A DNA stretch of 64,000 nucleotides from Polynucleobacter sp. MWH-HuK1 (GTDB lineage: Bacteria; Pseudomonadota; Gammaproteobacteria; Burkholderiales; Burkholderiaceae): positions 1,497,654-1,561,653 of the forward strand of contig NZ_JACVPP010000001.1 of NCBI RefSeq assembly GCF_018881815.1. Direction: 5' to 3'. The notes under the pieces are model-generated. The model saw nothing but the letters and a program-made list of their open reading frames with translations. It was not told where the DNA came from and made no database searches. Shown here one piece after another: positions 8,754-23,796 of the stretch. Position numbers and translations under genes: made by a program. Numbering within the stretch: the first letter of the stretch is position 1; each line of letters starts with the position of its first letter.

Positions 8754-8830
8754 TGGCGGAACGGACGGGACTCGAACCCGCGACCCTCGGCGTGACAGGC
8801 CGATATTCTAACCAACTGAACTACCGCTCC
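8754..8830 (-). tRNA. tRNA-Asp (GTC)
   Basis: A 77-base cloverleaf with encoded CCA. The anticodon loop CTGTCAC gives anticodon GTC; the acceptor stem GGAGCGG pairs with CCGTTCC with one G-T pair. It is the last of three tRNAs running away from gltX. Confidence 0.96.
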
Positions 8831-8883
8831 AAAATACATCGAGTGAAACATCACAAACTACATTTTACCGCTACCAAAATATC

Positions 8884-8959
8884 TGGCGTCCCCAGGGGGA
8901 TTCGAACCCCCGTACTCACCGTGAAAGGGTGATGTCCTAGGCCTCTAGACGATGGGGAC
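8884..8959 (-). tRNA. tRNA-Glu (TTC)
   Basis: A 76-base cloverleaf with encoded CCA, acceptor GTCCCCA/TGGGGAC and anticodon loop CTTTCAC. It is very close to the E. coli sequence. It lies about 190 bases downstream of gltX, whose product charges it. Confidence 0.97.
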
Positions 8960-8991
8960 CTAGACTACAACAAACTACTATTTTAAATGCT

Positions 8992-9067
<76 letters not shown>

Positions 9068-9145
9068 GAAATCTCGCAATAAAACTACAAGACATTCAAA
9101 ACAATCCAAGATTTTATCCTATTTTTGTGCAGGTGCGCAAATTCC

Positions 9146-10543
9146 TTACTGGAAGACCTTGGAGAGCCTTTTCACAGCCTCTTCTTTACCCAAAACGACC
9201 AAGACAGAATCGATGGCTGGTGTCTGAGTTGTGGCAAATAAAGCATACCTAACGGGCATAGCCAAGGCAGGCATCTTGATCTGATGCTTAGCTAAAACCT
9301 GCTTAAAAGCTGCCGCATACCCTTCTTTTGTGGGCTCGGCTGAAGCAATAACATCAACCAAATCTTTTAGCGCTGGAATGATGGTCTCGGAAATATTCTC
9401 TTTTCTCTGCTCGGGCGTTAAATCTGGCGCGGGAAGATAAAACAACTTTGCACCTTCCGCAATTTCGATCAAGGTATTGGCGCGATCTTTAAGCAAGCTC
9501 ACCACTTTTACAAAATCTGGTCCTGATTCAGTATCGATGCCTAACTCATGAGCAAACGGCTTTGTTGCTGCAGCCAATTTCTCAGGATCTGCATTCTGGA
9601 TATATTGATGATTTAGCCAAAGTAATTTTTCTGGGTTATGTTGCGCCGGAGAGCGCCCTAAACTTTCCAAATCAAACCAGTTAACAAATTGTTCTTTGGT
9701 AAAAACTTCCGCATCACCATGGGACCATCCAAGGCGAGCCAGGTAGTTCAAAATCGCTTCCGGGAGATAGCCAGCCTTTTGATAATCGCGCACACTCATA
9801 GCGCCATTACGTTTGCTCATCTTCTCGCCTAAATCATTGAGAACTGTTGGCAGATGGGCATAAACAGGTGGTGTACCACCTAGCGCCTTCATAATGTTGA
9901 TCTGTCTTGGAGTGTTATTGACGTGATCATCGCCGCGAATAACGTGGGTAATCTTCATATCCATGTCATCAATCACAACACAGAAATTGTAGGTTGGCGT
10001 TCCATCAGGTCTAGCAATCACTAAGTCGTCTAACTCATCATTACTAATCTCGATTTGACCTTTAACAGCATCATTCCAGATTACTGAGCCGCCAATAGGA
10101 TTTTTAAAGCGTATAACTGGATTCACACCCTCAGGCACAGGAGGCAATGTTTTGCCGGGCTCAGGCCTCCACAGACCGTTGTAACGCGGCTTTTCTTTAT
10201 TAGCCATTTGTTGGTCACGCAACTGGTTAAGCTCTTCCTCGCTCATATAGCATGGATAAGCCAAACCAGATTCGAGCATCTGCTTTACAACTTCGCGATA
10301 TCGATCAATTCTCTGCATTTGATAAATGGGACCATCATCAAAATCTAGACCCAACCAGGACATACCTTCGATAATGACATCTACAGCTTCTTGAGTGGAG
10401 CGCTCAAGGTCGGTGTCTTCAATCCGAAGAATGAAGTCTCCTTTATTGTGTCGCGCAAACGCCCACGGATAGAGCGCGCTACGAAGATTTCCCAGATGAA
10501 TAAAGCCCGTGGGACTAGGGGCGAAACGTGTACGAATATGCAT
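9146..10543 (-). CDS. gltX: Glutamyl-tRNA synthetase
   Basis: Charges tRNA-Glu with glutamate in the cytoplasm. The 465-residue class I synthetase has the HIGH-type motif in [17 protein letters not shown] (9-25) and the KMSKR signature in [12 protein letters not shown] (about 244). The C-terminal helical anticodon-binding part is intact. The start ATG at 10543 begins [13 protein letters not shown] as usual. It is followed on the same strand by tRNA-Ala, tRNA-Glu and tRNA-Asp with no obvious terminator between, so enzyme and substrate tRNA may share a transcript. Confidence 0.97.
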   Translation of the reverse strand: MHIRTRFAPSPTGFIHLGNLRSALYPWAFARHNKGDFILRIEDTDLERSTQEAVDVIIEGMSWLGLDFDDGPIYQMQRIDRYREVVKQMLESGLAYPCYMSEEELNQLRDQQMANKEKPRYNGLWRPEPGKTLPPVPEGVNPVIRFKNPIGGSVIWNDAVKGQIEISNDELDDLVIARPDGTPTYNFCVVIDDMDMKITHVIRGDDHVNNTPRQINIMKALGGTPPVYAHLPTVLNDLGEKMSKRNGAMSVRDYQKAGYLPEAILNYLARLGWSHGDAEVFTKEQFVNWFDLESLGRSPAQHNPEKLLWLNHQYIQNADPEKLAAATKPFAHELGIDTESGPDFVKVVSLLKDRANTLIEIAEGAKLFYLPAPDLTPEQRKENISETIIPALKDLVDVIASAEPTKEGYAAAFKQVLAKHQIKMPALAMPVRYALFATTQTPAIDSVLVVLGKEEAVKRLSKVFQ

Positions 10544-10608
10544 AAATCACATTATCTCAGGTCGTGCTTTATATGACTAAAACCCAAAAAAAGTGGATAC
10601 TTTGACCT

Positions 10609-11574
10609 ATGAATGAATTACTTGTATTTATGTGTGATGGCGCCCCAGTTAGAGGAGAAATCGTCTCTATAGGTAGCGCTTGGCAGGCTGTTTTAGAGCG
10701 CCGTAAAGACCCACCAGCCGTCCGTCGAATTTTGGGGGATTTCGTGGGCGCCGCCACCTTGTTGAGTGCCAGCCTTAAGTTTGATGGCACCCTAATTATT
10801 CAAGCCCAAAGTAAAGGACCTATTCAGCTATTGGTCGTCGAATGCAAATCGGATTTATCTATGAGGGCAACTGTGAAGCTGTCTGTAGACCCCTCTGAAA
10901 TTACTCCCGATGCAACCTTGGCCGAACTTTTGGACGTTGGTCAGAGTGGCAGACTTGTAATTACTCTGGATCCCTCTGATCGTGAGCCTGGTCAAGCCCC
11001 CTATCAAGGGATTGTGGCTTTGCAAGACCATCAAGGCGGGGTCATAAAGCCGGTTTCTAGTGCTGCGGAAGCTATTGCACTCTACATGCAAAATTCTGAG
11101 CAAGTAGACACAAAGATTTGGCTTGCCTCAAGCGATACCCAAGTTGGCGGCTTACTTCTTCAGCGTCTACCGAATTCAGGTGGACATGCTCACCTTGATC
11201 CTCAGGTTGCTGCAGAAGGATGGTCTCGCATTCAAACCCTTGGTGAAACAATCACCAATGAAGAGTTGTTAACGCTTCCACCTGAGACAATTTTGAGACG
11301 CCTCTTTTTAGAAGAGTCCGCTGAAAACGGAGTACGCAGCTTCCCTGCCCGTCCAATTCGGTTTTCATGCAGATGCTCACGCAGTAAGGTGGCAGATATC
11401 TTGCGCATGCTTGGAGAGGAAGAGGTTCAGAGCATTCTTGAGGAACAAGGCGCCGTTGAAACTGTTTGTGATTTTTGCGCAAAGCCCTATCGCTTTGATG
11501 CAGTAGATTGTCTACAAGTATTTAAAACGGATTTATTGAGCGATGCTACAAGGCCGCCCTCTAGCGGCCACTAA
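10609..11574 (+). CDS. hslO: Hsp33 redox-regulated holdase chaperone
   Basis: Cytoplasmic chaperone activated by oxidation: four zinc-bound cysteines form disulfides under oxidative stress and the protein then binds unfolding clients. The C-terminal zinc site is seen as CRCS (about 250-253) and CDFC (about 285-288). The N-terminal holdase domain begins MNELLVFMCDGAPVRGE. Length 321 is slightly above the usual 290-300, from the C-terminal tail. It is convergent with ftsB. Confidence 0.94.
   Translation: MNELLVFMCDGAPVRGEIVSIGSAWQAVLERRKDPPAVRRILGDFVGAATLLSASLKFDGTLIIQAQSKGPIQLLVVECKSDLSMRATVKLSVDPSEITPDATLAELLDVGQSGRLVITLDPSDREPGQAPYQGIVALQDHQGGVIKPVSSAAEAIALYMQNSEQVDTKIWLASSDTQVGGLLLQRLPNSGGHAHLDPQVAAEGWSRIQTLGETITNEELLTLPPETILRRLFLEESAENGVRSFPARPIRFSCRCSRSKVADILRMLGEEEVQSILEEQGAVETVCDFCAKPYRFDAVDCLQVFKTDLLSDATRPPSSGH
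11552..11569. other. GC hairpin at the hslO 3' end
   Basis: Inverted repeat GGCCGC / GCGGCC with a 6-base loop inside the last codons of hslO. No T run follows on either strand, so it is at most an imperfect terminator between the convergent hslO and ftsB. Confidence 0.4.
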
Positions 11575-11587
11575 GAAATAGTTCGAC

Positions 11588-11893
11588 TTAGTATTTTGTA
11601 TCCTTAGTGTCGGCTGATTTGTCTGCTGGCAGAATTTGCACAAAAAACTCGCCTTCTTTGATGAGACCATGCTCAACACGGGCACGCTCTTCAATCGCTC
11701 GAGTGCCATCCTTTAAGTCTTTTACATCGCCAGCAAGCTTTGCATTGCGTAAGGCCAAGAGGCTATTTTTAGCCTCTTGAAGCTCTACTTGCCGCTCCAT
11801 CTCGTAAACCTTAAGCCATCCACCCTTACCCAACCAAAGCGGGTACTGGATTGCTATCAGCAATACCAGCATGGAGTAGATAACAATACGCAT
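11588..11893 (-). CDS. ftsB: Cell division protein FtsB
   Basis: Small bitopic divisome protein that forms the FtsQ-FtsB-FtsL complex. The 101-residue sequence has a short cytoplasmic start (MRI), one membrane helix (about 4-22), and a coiled coil rich in Glu, Leu, Lys and Arg (about 30-70) ending in the conserved Glu-Glu-Arg-Ala-Arg...G.I..GE.F stretch. The C-terminal tail is Asp/Lys-rich. It follows eno by 18 bases, the standard eno-ftsB pairing of Proteobacteria. Confidence 0.93.
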   Translation of the reverse strand: MRIVIYSMLVLLIAIQYPLWLGKGGWLKVYEMERQVELQEAKNSLLALRNAKLAGDVKDLKDGTRAIEERARVEHGLIKEGEFFVQILPADKSADTKDTKY

Positions 11894-11911
11894 CGCTTGT
11901 AAATCTGAAGA

Positions 11912-14114
<2,203 letters not shown>

Positions 14115-14123
14115 ATTTATCCT

Positions 14124-15788
<1,665 letters not shown>

Positions 15789-15896
15789 TTAAGCTCTGTT
15801 GGAAAAAGTAATTATAACGATAGAGGGTCCCTCAGGAGAAAACTGAGAATCTGTAATATGTGAGTTTTTATAAAAATTTACTTATTTTTAGATTCC

Positions 15897-16085
15897 ATGC
15901 GCCTTCTATTCGCCATACTGCTTACCCTGCTCTCACTCTTTTACTTTTTACCTTTTGCCATCGCATTTAACAAGAAAAGAGCGAATTCTGGTGCCATCTT
16001 TGCCTTAAATTTATTCCTTGGTTGGTCGCTGGTTGGCTGGGTAGTTGCCTTAGTTTGGGCCATGAAAGAAGAGAAGGTCCTTTAA
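15897..16085 (+). CDS. Small membrane protein, superinfection-immunity family
   Basis: A 62-residue protein with two hydrophobic helices (about 2-22 and 34-56) joined by a short basic loop NKKRANSG. The FYFLPFAIAF...FALNLFLGWSLVGWVVALVWA pattern is that of the Imm_superinfect family, named after a phage T4 protein but common as a housekeeping inner-membrane protein in bacteria. There is no phage context here. It has a stand-alone position between pyrG (divergent) and acnB. Function unknown. Confidence 0.75.
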   Translation: MRLLFAILLTLLSLFYFLPFAIAFNKKRANSGAIFALNLFLGWSLVGWVVALVWAMKEEKVL

Positions 16086-16190
16086 GACGGCTCGAATACC
16101 CCTAACTGCCTCATATGAAATATAGTAATTTTGGGTAAAAACCCTCATATTTTCAATAATTTAGCGTTTTCGAGGCAAATTAGCCATTTA

Positions 16191-16225
16191 AAGTCTTATA
16201 TAAGACTTAAATAAGTAACTATAAT
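16191..16225 (+). promoter_or_regulatory. acnB promoter with overlapping palindromic operator
   Basis: A perfect 18-base palindrome (AAGTCTTAT then ATAAGACTT, 16191-16208) lies 11 bases before a consensus TATAAT (16220-16225). The -35 position (about 16196-16202) falls inside the palindrome and matches the consensus poorly. This geometry suggests that a dimeric regulator controls acnB. The gap 16086-16292 otherwise holds no gene. Confidence 0.55.
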
Positions 16226-16292
16226 TACCTTAATCGGGAGTAAATTCCCTTTTGGCCTTTCTATTGACCACTTTTACCTCATAGGAAACACA

Positions 16293-18878
16293 ATGTTAGA
16301 AGCCTATAACGCCCAAGTTGCTGAACGTGCCACCCTTGGCATTCCTGCTCTACCTTTGACCAAAGATCAGACTGCTGAATTGGTTAAATTGCTAAAAAAT
16401 CCACCAGCCGGCAAAGAAGTTGAGCTTGTAGAGTTAATTACAAACCGCGTTCCAGCAGGCGTTGATGAGGCTGCGAAAGTAAAAGCTGAATTCTTAGATG
16501 CTGTTGCAAAAGGTACAGAAAAATCCCCCTTAATTTCTCGCGTAAAAGCAACCGAGTTATTGGGAACCATGCTTGGTGGCTACAACATCAAGCCATTGGT
16601 TGAGTTATTGAGTGATGCAGATTGCGGCGCTACTGCAGCCGCTGCACTAAAGAAAACATTATTGATGTTTGACTACTTCAACGATGTTCAAGAATTGGCA
16701 GAAAAAGGCAATGCCAATGCGAAGGCTGTTATGCAAAGTTGGGCTGATGCAGAATGGTTTACAAGCCGTCCCGCCGTGCCTGAGAGCTTAAAACTCACTG
16801 TATTTAAAGTTACCGGCGAAACGAATACCGATGACTTGTCCCCTGCTCCTGATGCATGGAGCCGCCCTGATATTCCATTGCATGCGACTGTAATGTTGAA
16901 GAACCCTCGTCCAGGTATCGAACCAGACGAAACCGGTGTTCGCGGTCCAATGAAGCAAATCGCTGAGCTGCAGAAGAAAGGCAATCAAATTGCTTATGTA
17001 GGCGACGTAGTTGGTACAGGCTCTTCACGCAAATCTGCTACCAACTCTGTGTTGTGGTGGACTGGAGAAGATATTCCTTTTGTTCCAAATAAACGCTATG
17101 GTGGCGTTTGCTTGGGCACCAAAATTGCTCCAATCTTCTTTAACACCATGGAAGATGCTGGTGCGTTACCGATTGAGCTTGATGTGAGCCAAATGAATAT
17201 GGGGGATGTTATTGAATTGCGTCCATACGAAGGTAAAGCATTTAAAGATGGTAAAGAAATTGCCTCTTTCACAATGAAATCCCCAGTGATCTTTGATGAA
17301 GTTCGCGCCGGTGGTCGCATTCCATTGATTGTTGGTCGCGGCTTAACTGCTAAAGCACGTGCCGCACTGGGCTTACCTGCTTCTACTGAATTCCGCGTTC
17401 CAGTAAGCCCAGCTGATAACAAAAAAGGTTTCAGCTTGGCGCAAAAAATGGTTGGTCGCGCATGCGGACTTCCAGAAGGTCAAGGCGTGCGTCCTGGTAC
17501 ATACTGCGAGCCACACATGACCACCGTTGGCTCACAAGATACTACTGGCCCAATGACTCGCGACGAATTGAAAGATTTGGCTTGCTTAGGGTTCTCAGCA
17601 GACCTGGTCATGCAATCTTTCTGCCATACATCAGCCTATCCAAAGCCAGTTGATATCCGCACTCACCATGAGCTACCAGCATTCATGACGAATCGCGGTG
17701 GTGTTGCACTTCGTCCGGGCGATGGGGTTATTCATAGCTGGTTAAATCGTTTGCTTTTGCCAGATACATGCGGAACTGGTGGAGATAGTCATACTCGTTT
17801 CCCAATTGGTATTTCATTCCCCGCAGGTTCTGGTTTGGTTGCGTTTGCTGCTGCTACTGGTGTTATGCCTTTAGATATGCCTGAATCTGTTATGGTTCGA
17901 TTCAAAGGCAAGATGCAGCCAGGCATCACTTTGCGTGATTTAGTAAATGCCATTCCTTTGTATGCAATCAAGAAAGGATTGCTTACTGTTGAAAAGCAAG
18001 GCAAGAAAAATATTTTCTCAGGCCGTATTTTGGAAATTGAAGGCTTGCCTGATTTGAAGGTAGAGCAAGCATTTGAATTGTCTGATGCTTCAGCTGAGCG
18101 TTCTGCTGGTGGCTGTGCAATTCAACTCAATAAAGAGCCAATCATTGAATACATGCAATCCAATATCACTTTAATGAAGTGGATGATTGCTAATGGCTAC
18201 GAAGACAAACGTACTTTAGGTCGCCGCATTAAAGCCATGGAAGCATGGATTGCAAAGCCAGAATTACTCAAGGCTGATGCTAATGCTGACTACGCTGAGA
18301 TCATTGAAATTGATATGAGCGACATCAAAGAGCCAATCTTGGCATGCCCTAATGACCCAGATGATGTTAAATTCCTCTCCGAAGTTCAGGGCGAAAAAAT
18401 CGACGAAGTATTTATTGGTTCATGCATGACCAATATCGGCCACTTCCGTGCGGCTGGTAAAGTCTTGGAAGGCAAGTCTGATATTCCTACTCGTCTATGG
18501 ATTGCTCCTCCTACCAAGATGGACCAGATGGTTCTTACTGAAGAAGGTTATTACGGCATTTTGGGTCGCACTGGTGCTCGCATGGAAACTCCAGGTTGCT
18601 CACTTTGCATGGGTAACCAAGCTCAAATCCGCAAGGGTTCTACAGCGGTTTCTACATCTACCCGTAACTTCCCAAATCGTTTAGGTATTGATACACGTGT
18701 CTACTTAGCTTCTGCTGAATTGGCATCTGTAGCAGCACTTTTAGGTCGCCTGCCTACACCGAAGGAATACTTGGAGCAAGTGGAATCCTTGAATGCTAAA
18801 TCTGCCGAAGTGTATCGTTACATGAATTTTGACAAGATTAAATCATTTAGTGATGTTGCAGATACTGTAACCATCTAA
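16293..18878 (+). CDS. acnB: Aconitate hydratase B
   Basis: Isomerises citrate and isocitrate in the TCA cycle; bacterial AcnB can also hydrate 2-methyl-cis-aconitate. The 861-residue protein has the AcnB order: N-terminal HEAT-like domain (about 1-160), then the swivel domain (about 165-380), then the catalytic domains. The [4Fe-4S] ligands are Cys in [14 protein letters not shown] (about 710) and the pair in [10 protein letters not shown] (about 770). AGGA precedes the ATG. A palindromic operator overlaps its promoter and a strong terminator follows, so it is a single-gene unit. Confidence 0.97.
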   Translation: MLEAYNAQVAERATLGIPALPLTKDQTAELVKLLKNPPAGKEVELVELITNRVPAGVDEAAKVKAEFLDAVAKGTEKSPLISRVKATELLGTMLGGYNIKPLVELLSDADCGATAAAALKKTLLMFDYFNDVQELAEKGNANAKAVMQSWADAEWFTSRPAVPESLKLTVFKVTGETNTDDLSPAPDAWSRPDIPLHATVMLKNPRPGIEPDETGVRGPMKQIAELQKKGNQIAYVGDVVGTGSSRKSATNSVLWWTGEDIPFVPNKRYGGVCLGTKIAPIFFNTMEDAGALPIELDVSQMNMGDVIELRPYEGKAFKDGKEIASFTMKSPVIFDEVRAGGRIPLIVGRGLTAKARAALGLPASTEFRVPVSPADNKKGFSLAQKMVGRACGLPEGQGVRPGTYCEPHMTTVGSQDTTGPMTRDELKDLACLGFSADLVMQSFCHTSAYPKPVDIRTHHELPAFMTNRGGVALRPGDGVIHSWLNRLLLPDTCGTGGDSHTRFPIGISFPAGSGLVAFAAATGVMPLDMPESVMVRFKGKMQPGITLRDLVNAIPLYAIKKGLLTVEKQGKKNIFSGRILEIEGLPDLKVEQAFELSDASAERSAGGCAIQLNKEPIIEYMQSNITLMKWMIANGYEDKRTLGRRIKAMEAWIAKPELLKADANADYAEIIEIDMSDIKEPILACPNDPDDVKFLSEVQGEKIDEVFIGSCMTNIGHFRAAGKVLEGKSDIPTRLWIAPPTKMDQMVLTEEGYYGILGRTGARMETPGCSLCMGNQAQIRKGSTAVSTSTRNFPNRLGIDTRVYLASAELASVAALLGRLPTPKEYLEQVESLNAKSAEVYRYMNFDKIKSFSDVADTVTI

Positions 18879-18889
18879 GTAAGTCACGT

Positions 18890-18914
18890 GTCAGCCTCTC
18901 TTTGCGGGGCTGAC
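18890..18914. other. Hairpin after acnB
   Basis: GTCAGCC / GGCTGAC inverted repeat 12 bases after the acnB stop and just before the main terminator. It has no T run and may protect the transcript's 3' end. Confidence 0.45.
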
Positions 18915-18918
18915 TAAG

Positions 18919-18949
18919 CAAAAAGGCGATCTGATGATCGCCTTTTTTG
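18919..18949. terminator. Bidirectional terminator between acnB and the speE-like gene
   Basis: Nine-base stem AAGGCGATC / GATCGCCTT with a TGAT loop, an A run before it and a T run after it. It serves both convergent genes. Confidence 0.92.
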
Positions 18950-18970
18950 TTGTTTTAGATTTCTGATCGT

Positions 18971-19726
18971 TTAAATATAAAGCTTTGATTCTTGACGTGC
19001 ATTCTCACGACTAATGCCGGAAACCCATTTACTGGTAGGCAATCCAGTCTTCTCAAGAATCAATTTTGCACGCTTGGAGACATCTTTCCATTCAGCCTCA
19101 AGCCTAGGGCCCTTGAAAGCGATAGCAACGACATTGCAATCATGAGACTCAGGAAATAGCAGCACCCTATTATCAAATGCTTCGCAGATGTTCTTTAAAT
19201 TCACCTCAAAACTTTTATGACGTGAAAATAAGTTGACAGTCATTACGCCCGGCCCCCTAAGGATATTGAAGCAACCCTTATAAAATTCCAAGGAGCTCGC
19301 CGCCGGACCATCACAAATTGCATCATACAAATCAACTTGTACGGCGTCAAACGAACCCTGGTATTTCTTATCCTTCACAAACTGTTTTGCATCAGTTTGA
19401 AGTGTTTCTAATTTGCGATCATCATCAGGAGTAAAAAACATCGACCTGGCAGACACGATTACTGCGGGATTTAACTCCACAACCGTCGTCTTTACTGCTG
19501 GGCAATAACGATACTGAAATTTAGTCAATGCACCAGTACCCAAACCTAACTGCGCAATCCGCATTCCAGGCTTAGTTTCCAAAAACAATAGCCAAGCCAT
19601 CATTTGCTGGTTGTACTCGAGGTAAATCTCATCGGGGTCGCGCAAACGCATTGCCCCTTGAATTAATTCAGTGCCAAAATGAAGATAGCGTATGCCACCA
19701 CTCTCAGAAAATGTAACCGGTTCCAT
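18971..19726 (-). CDS. Spermidine-synthase-like methyltransferase-fold protein
   Basis: A 251-residue Rossmann-fold protein of the polyamine aminopropyltransferase superfamily. GLGTGALTKF (about 62-71) is the nucleotide-binding loop, VVELNPAV (about 87) the acidic ribose-binding strand, and VQVDLYDAICDGPA (about 135) the active-site region. The N-terminal beta domain of true SpeE is short here, and the D-x-x-D/P pattern of the catalytic loop is altered. Such proteins are often annotated as spermidine synthases without proof. It sits 11 bases after purL on the same strand. Polyamine synthesis is possible but unproved. Confidence 0.75.
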   Translation of the reverse strand: MEPVTFSESGGIRYLHFGTELIQGAMRLRDPDEIYLEYNQQMMAWLLFLETKPGMRIAQLGLGTGALTKFQYRYCPAVKTTVVELNPAVIVSARSMFFTPDDDRKLETLQTDAKQFVKDKKYQGSFDAVQVDLYDAICDGPAASSLEFYKGCFNILRGPGVMTVNLFSRHKSFEVNLKNICEAFDNRVLLFPESHDCNVVAIAFKGPRLEAEWKDVSKRAKLILEKTGLPTSKWVSGISRENARQESKLYI

Positions 19727-19737
19727 CTATAGAAAGG

Positions 19738-22700
19738 TTATTTAGCCCAACGACGAGCATTGCGGAAAAGGCGTAACCATGGGCTAGCGCCATCAGGGGT
19801 GTCTAACCACTCTGGTGGGCACCAACTCATCTGTGCAGCCCTAAATACACGCTCTGGGTGCGGCATCATGACCATGAAGCGTCCATCTGATGTTGTAACC
19901 CCTGTTAAGCCACCTGGAGATCCATTGGGATTCATCGGATAAGTTTCCGTAGGGATGCCTTGATGATCCACAAAACGGAATGAGGCTAATCCCTGCTTTT
20001 GAATCTGCTCAAGATTGCCTTGCTGACTAAAGTTTGCATAACCCTCACCATGTGCAATCGCAATAGGAAGTTGACTACCTTCCATGCCTTGAGTAAAAAT
20101 CGATGGAGAAGCCATGACTTCTGCCATCACCAGGCGAGCCTCATATTGCTCTGATTGATTGCGAGTAAATTTAGGCCATGCTTCAGCGCCTGGAATTATT
20201 CCAGACAAATTGCTCATCATTTGGCAGCCATTACAAACGCCTAAAGCAAAGCTATCCTGGCGATTAAAGAACGCAGAGAATTGATCGCGCAGCTGTTGAT
20301 TAAAGAGAATTGTTTTCGCCCAGCCTTCACCAGCCCCAAGCACATCGCCATAACTAAAGCCACCGCAGGCAATTAAACCTCTAAAGTTCTCAAGCTTTGC
20401 TTTGCCGCTGAGCAAGTCAGACATATGGACGTCATAGCTATCAAATCCAGCCCAGTTAACCGAGTAAGCCATTTCTACGTGAGAATTTACACCCTGCTCT
20501 CGCAGAATGGCGACCTTGGGACGCTCATTTTTAGCAATAAAAGGTGCTGCAACATCTTCCGATACATCAAATGTGAGCTTGGGACTCATACCTGGATCCG
20601 CGATATTGTCTAAGAGCGCAAATTCGCTATCGGCACAGGCTGGATTGTCGCGTAAACGCGCAATCTGGTAGCTGGTGTTAGTCCACATTTTTTGGAGCAC
20701 TTCTCGTGGCTCGGCAAAAATATTTTTGGCATCACGCCAGACCTCAATACGTCCATTGTTATTTGGCTTGCCAATAACATGACTATATGCACTAAGACCT
20801 AATTTTCTGAGAGTGGCAAATACAGCGTCACGATCTACTTTTCGAACCTGAATAACAGCACCAAGCTCTTCATTGAATAATGCGCGCATAGTCTGCTCAT
20901 GACGTCGTCCTGAAACTTGTTGCGCCCAATTCTTGGCATCACCATAATCAGACTCCTGTCCAGCATCCATTGCAATCATATCCACGTTAATGGAAATGCC
21001 ACAGTGAGATGCAAAAGCCATCTCTGCAACGCAAGCAAGCAATCCGCCATCAGAACGGTCGTGATAGGCCAACAACTTACCTTCTTTGCGAAGCTCAATG
21101 ATTGCAGAGGCGAAAGATTTGAGGTCTTCCGGATGATCAACGTCCGGAGTTGTTTTTCCTGATTGATCCAGAACTTGAGCCAAGATACTTCCAGCCATGC
21201 GGTTCTTGCCACGACCTAAATCAATCAAAATAAGCTCAGTCTCCAATGGAGATCCAGCTTGACCCTTCAATTGCAGAAGTGGAGTTGATGTCTTGCAAAC
21301 ATCTTGCACCGATGAAAATGCAGAAATAATTAAGGAGACTGGAGCAATAACTTTTTTAGCCTCGTTACCCTCTTGCCATGCAGTGGACATTGATAAGGAA
21401 TCTTTTCCTACCGGGATGGATATTCCAAGGGCTGGGCATAACTCCATGCCAATTGCTTTAACTGAGTCATAAAGCCTGGCATCTTCACCGGGGGCTCCAC
21501 ATGCTGCCATCCAGTTTGCCGAGAGTTTCACACCCTGAAGATTTGCAATATCTGCAGCCAACAAGTTTGTTACCGCCTCGCCAACCGCCATACGGGCAGC
21601 TGCCGGAGCATCGATAACCGCCAATGGCGTCCGTTCGCCCATAGACATCGCTTCGCCACGATAACCCTTGTAATCCATCATAGTGACGGCGCAGTCAGCA
21701 ACAGGAACCTGCCATGGGCCAACAAACTGATCGCGGGCATTAAGACCACCAACAGTACGATCACCAATCGTAATTAAGAATGATTTGCTAGCAACCGTTG
21801 GGTGCTGTAAGACCCAAGCAATTGATTGAGCAAGATCAGCATCAGTTACGTCCAACTCTTTAAAGTCTTGTGTAACACGTTTAACGTCCCGGTGCATTTT
21901 CGGTGGCTTACCAAGCAGCACTTCCATCGGCATATTAATTGGTAAAGCAGCGTCAGCACCAGCAACCTGCTTAGAATCACTCAGTGTTAACTGACGCTCA
22001 GAGGTAGCCTCTCCAACAACTGCAAAAGGACAGCGCTCACGCTCGCAGAATGACTTAAATAAATCTAAATCTTTTGCATCAATTGCTAAAACATAACGCT
22101 CTTGAGACTCGTTGCACCAAATCTCCGCAGGACTCATGCCACTCTCTTCAAGGGGCACGTTACGGAGTTTAAAAGCAGCGCCTAGACCAGCACCATCAGC
22201 CAATTCTGGGAAGGCATTGGATAACCCGCCTGCGCCGACATCGTGAATGGAAACAATCGGATTGCGATCGCCAAGTGCACGACATGCATTGATCACTTCT
22301 TGCGCTCTACGTTCCATTTCTGGATTGCCGCGTTGCACTGAATCAAAATCCAGATCTGCAGTATTCGTACCTGTAGAAACAGAACTACCTGTAGCACCGC
22401 CCATGCCGATACGCATTCCGGGGCCGCCAAGTTGAATGAGCAAATGCCCCGCTTGAATTGCTTTTTTATCGGTGTGAATGGAGTCAATGCTACCAATACC
22501 ACCCGCAATCATGATGGGCTTGTGATAACCGCGGCGTGTTCCATCTAAGGTCTGCTCAAACACGCGGAAATATCCACCTAAGACTGGTCTACCGAACTCA
22601 TTATTAAATGCAGCGCCACCCAAAGGGCCATCAATCATAATTTGCAATGGTGTGGCTATGCGCTCTGGCTTGCCGTATTTTTCAGCCTCCCATGGAAGAT

Positions 22701-23775
22701 CTGTACCAGGAATGTTTAAATTGGAAACAGAGAATCCAGTAAGACCTGCTTTAGGGCGACCGCCAACACCGGTTGCACCCTCATCGCGAATCTCTCCGCC
22801 TGCACCAGTAGAGGCACCAGGGAATGGTGCAATTGCTGTTGGATGGTTATGCGTCTCAACCTTCATTAAGGTATGAACTAAACGAATATCTTTTTGATAA
22901 CGATGATCCGCGCCTTTAGGAACCCAAGTTTCCGCCTCGCATCCAGCCATCACGGCAGAGTTATCGGAGTAGGCAACGATCGTACCCTCTGGATGCAGCT
23001 GATGAGTATTACGAATCATGGCGAACAATGAGCGCTCTTGATCATCGCCATCAATTGTCCAGCTTGAATTAAAGATCTTGTGACGACAATGCTCACTATT
23101 TGCTTGGGCAAACATGATCAACTCAACATCAGATGGGTTACGTTGAAGACGAGCAAAACTTTCAGCCAGGTAAACAACTTCATCATCAGACAAGGCGAGA
23201 CCTAATTCTTGATTAGCCCTATCAAGAGCAGCCCTACCCTCGGTCATGACTGGAATGCGTGCTAGCGGCTTGTCCTCTAAAGATTGATATAAAGCATTAG
23301 CCGAATCGGTTGAATCGATAACTGCTTCGGTCATTCTGTCGTGGACTGCAGCAATAACGAGTTGCTTTAGTTCAGGAGTAAGAGTCTTCTTACTCTTCCA
23401 TGAAAACTGCACACCTCGCTCAAGTCGCAGAACGTCCAATCCACATTGACGAGCAATATCAGTTGCTTTGCTGGCCCAGGGTGAAACAGTTCCAAACCTA
23501 GGGATAACAATCGCAGATTGATCTTCTGATTTGCCTTTTCCAAGCCAGGACTTACCGGGGTTTATTCTGGATTGAAATGGCTGGCCGTAGGTCAATAGGC
23601 TAGCAATGACTTCCTGGTTCTTAGCGTCTAATTCAGCCTCTGACCAAATAAAATGAAGGTATTGGGCCTCTAAGGACTCAAGTTCAACGCCTTGGGCTGC
23701 CAAAGAGGCTAAAAGTCGCTGTTGGCGAAAAGGGGAAAGCGCATCAGCGCCAGGCAAAAAGTGGAAAAAAGACAT
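19738..23775 (-). CDS. purL: Phosphoribosylformylglycinamidine synthase
   Basis: Fourth step of purine synthesis: FGAR + glutamine + ATP to FGAM. This is the long single-chain form (1345 residues), with N-terminal PurS-like domain, two ATP-binding synthetase halves (for example [25 protein letters not shown], here cited only by its first residues [12 protein letters not shown] at about 315) and a C-terminal glutaminase with Cys in GVCNGCQMM (about 1180) and His in [10 protein letters not shown] (about 1305). The start [14 protein letters not shown] is typical. It is the only purine gene in the window. Confidence 0.97.
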   Translation of the reverse strand: MSFFHFLPGADALSPFRQQRLLASLAAQGVELESLEAQYLHFIWSEAELDAKNQEVIASLLTYGQPFQSRINPGKSWLGKGKSEDQSAIVIPRFGTVSPWASKATDIARQCGLDVLRLERGVQFSWKSKKTLTPELKQLVIAAVHDRMTEAVIDSTDSANALYQSLEDKPLARIPVMTEGRAALDRANQELGLALSDDEVVYLAESFARLQRNPSDVELIMFAQANSEHCRHKIFNSSWTIDGDDQERSLFAMIRNTHQLHPEGTIVAYSDNSAVMAGCEAETWVPKGADHRYQKDIRLVHTLMKVETHNHPTAIAPFPGASTGAGGEIRDEGATGVGGRPKAGLTGFSVSNLNIPGTDLPWEAEKYGKPERIATPLQIMIDGPLGGAAFNNEFGRPVLGGYFRVFEQTLDGTRRGYHKPIMIAGGIGSIDSIHTDKKAIQAGHLLIQLGGPGMRIGMGGATGSSVSTGTNTADLDFDSVQRGNPEMERRAQEVINACRALGDRNPIVSIHDVGAGGLSNAFPELADGAGLGAAFKLRNVPLEESGMSPAEIWCNESQERYVLAIDAKDLDLFKSFCERERCPFAVVGEATSERQLTLSDSKQVAGADAALPINMPMEVLLGKPPKMHRDVKRVTQDFKELDVTDADLAQSIAWVLQHPTVASKSFLITIGDRTVGGLNARDQFVGPWQVPVADCAVTMMDYKGYRGEAMSMGERTPLAVIDAPAAARMAVGEAVTNLLAADIANLQGVKLSANWMAACGAPGEDARLYDSVKAIGMELCPALGISIPVGKDSLSMSTAWQEGNEAKKVIAPVSLIISAFSSVQDVCKTSTPLLQLKGQAGSPLETELILIDLGRGKNRMAGSILAQVLDQSGKTTPDVDHPEDLKSFASAIIELRKEGKLLAYHDRSDGGLLACVAEMAFASHCGISINVDMIAMDAGQESDYGDAKNWAQQVSGRRHEQTMRALFNEELGAVIQVRKVDRDAVFATLRKLGLSAYSHVIGKPNNNGRIEVWRDAKNIFAEPREVLQKMWTNTSYQIARLRDNPACADSEFALLDNIADPGMSPKLTFDVSEDVAAPFIAKNERPKVAILREQGVNSHVEMAYSVNWAGFDSYDVHMSDLLSGKAKLENFRGLIACGGFSYGDVLGAGEGWAKTILFNQQLRDQFSAFFNRQDSFALGVCNGCQMMSNLSGIIPGAEAWPKFTRNQSEQYEARLVMAEVMASPSIFTQGMEGSQLPIAIAHGEGYANFSQQGNLEQIQKQGLASFRFVDHQGIPTETYPMNPNGSPGGLTGVTTSDGRFMVMMPHPERVFRAAQMSWCPPEWLDTPDGASPWLRLFRNARRWAK

Positions 23776-23796
23776 CCCTAGATTATAAGGTTTTGC

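Noticed and set aside
15897..16085. Superinfection-immunity family protein as sign of a prophage
   Set aside because: The family is widespread as a chromosomal membrane protein, and no integrase, structural or lysis gene, att repeat or composition break is nearby.
17096..17422. Long open frames on the opposite strand of acnB, purL, mfd and pyrG
   Set aside because: They mirror the codon pattern of the real genes, have no ribosome binding sites or recognisable domains, and are fully contained in well-identified genes.
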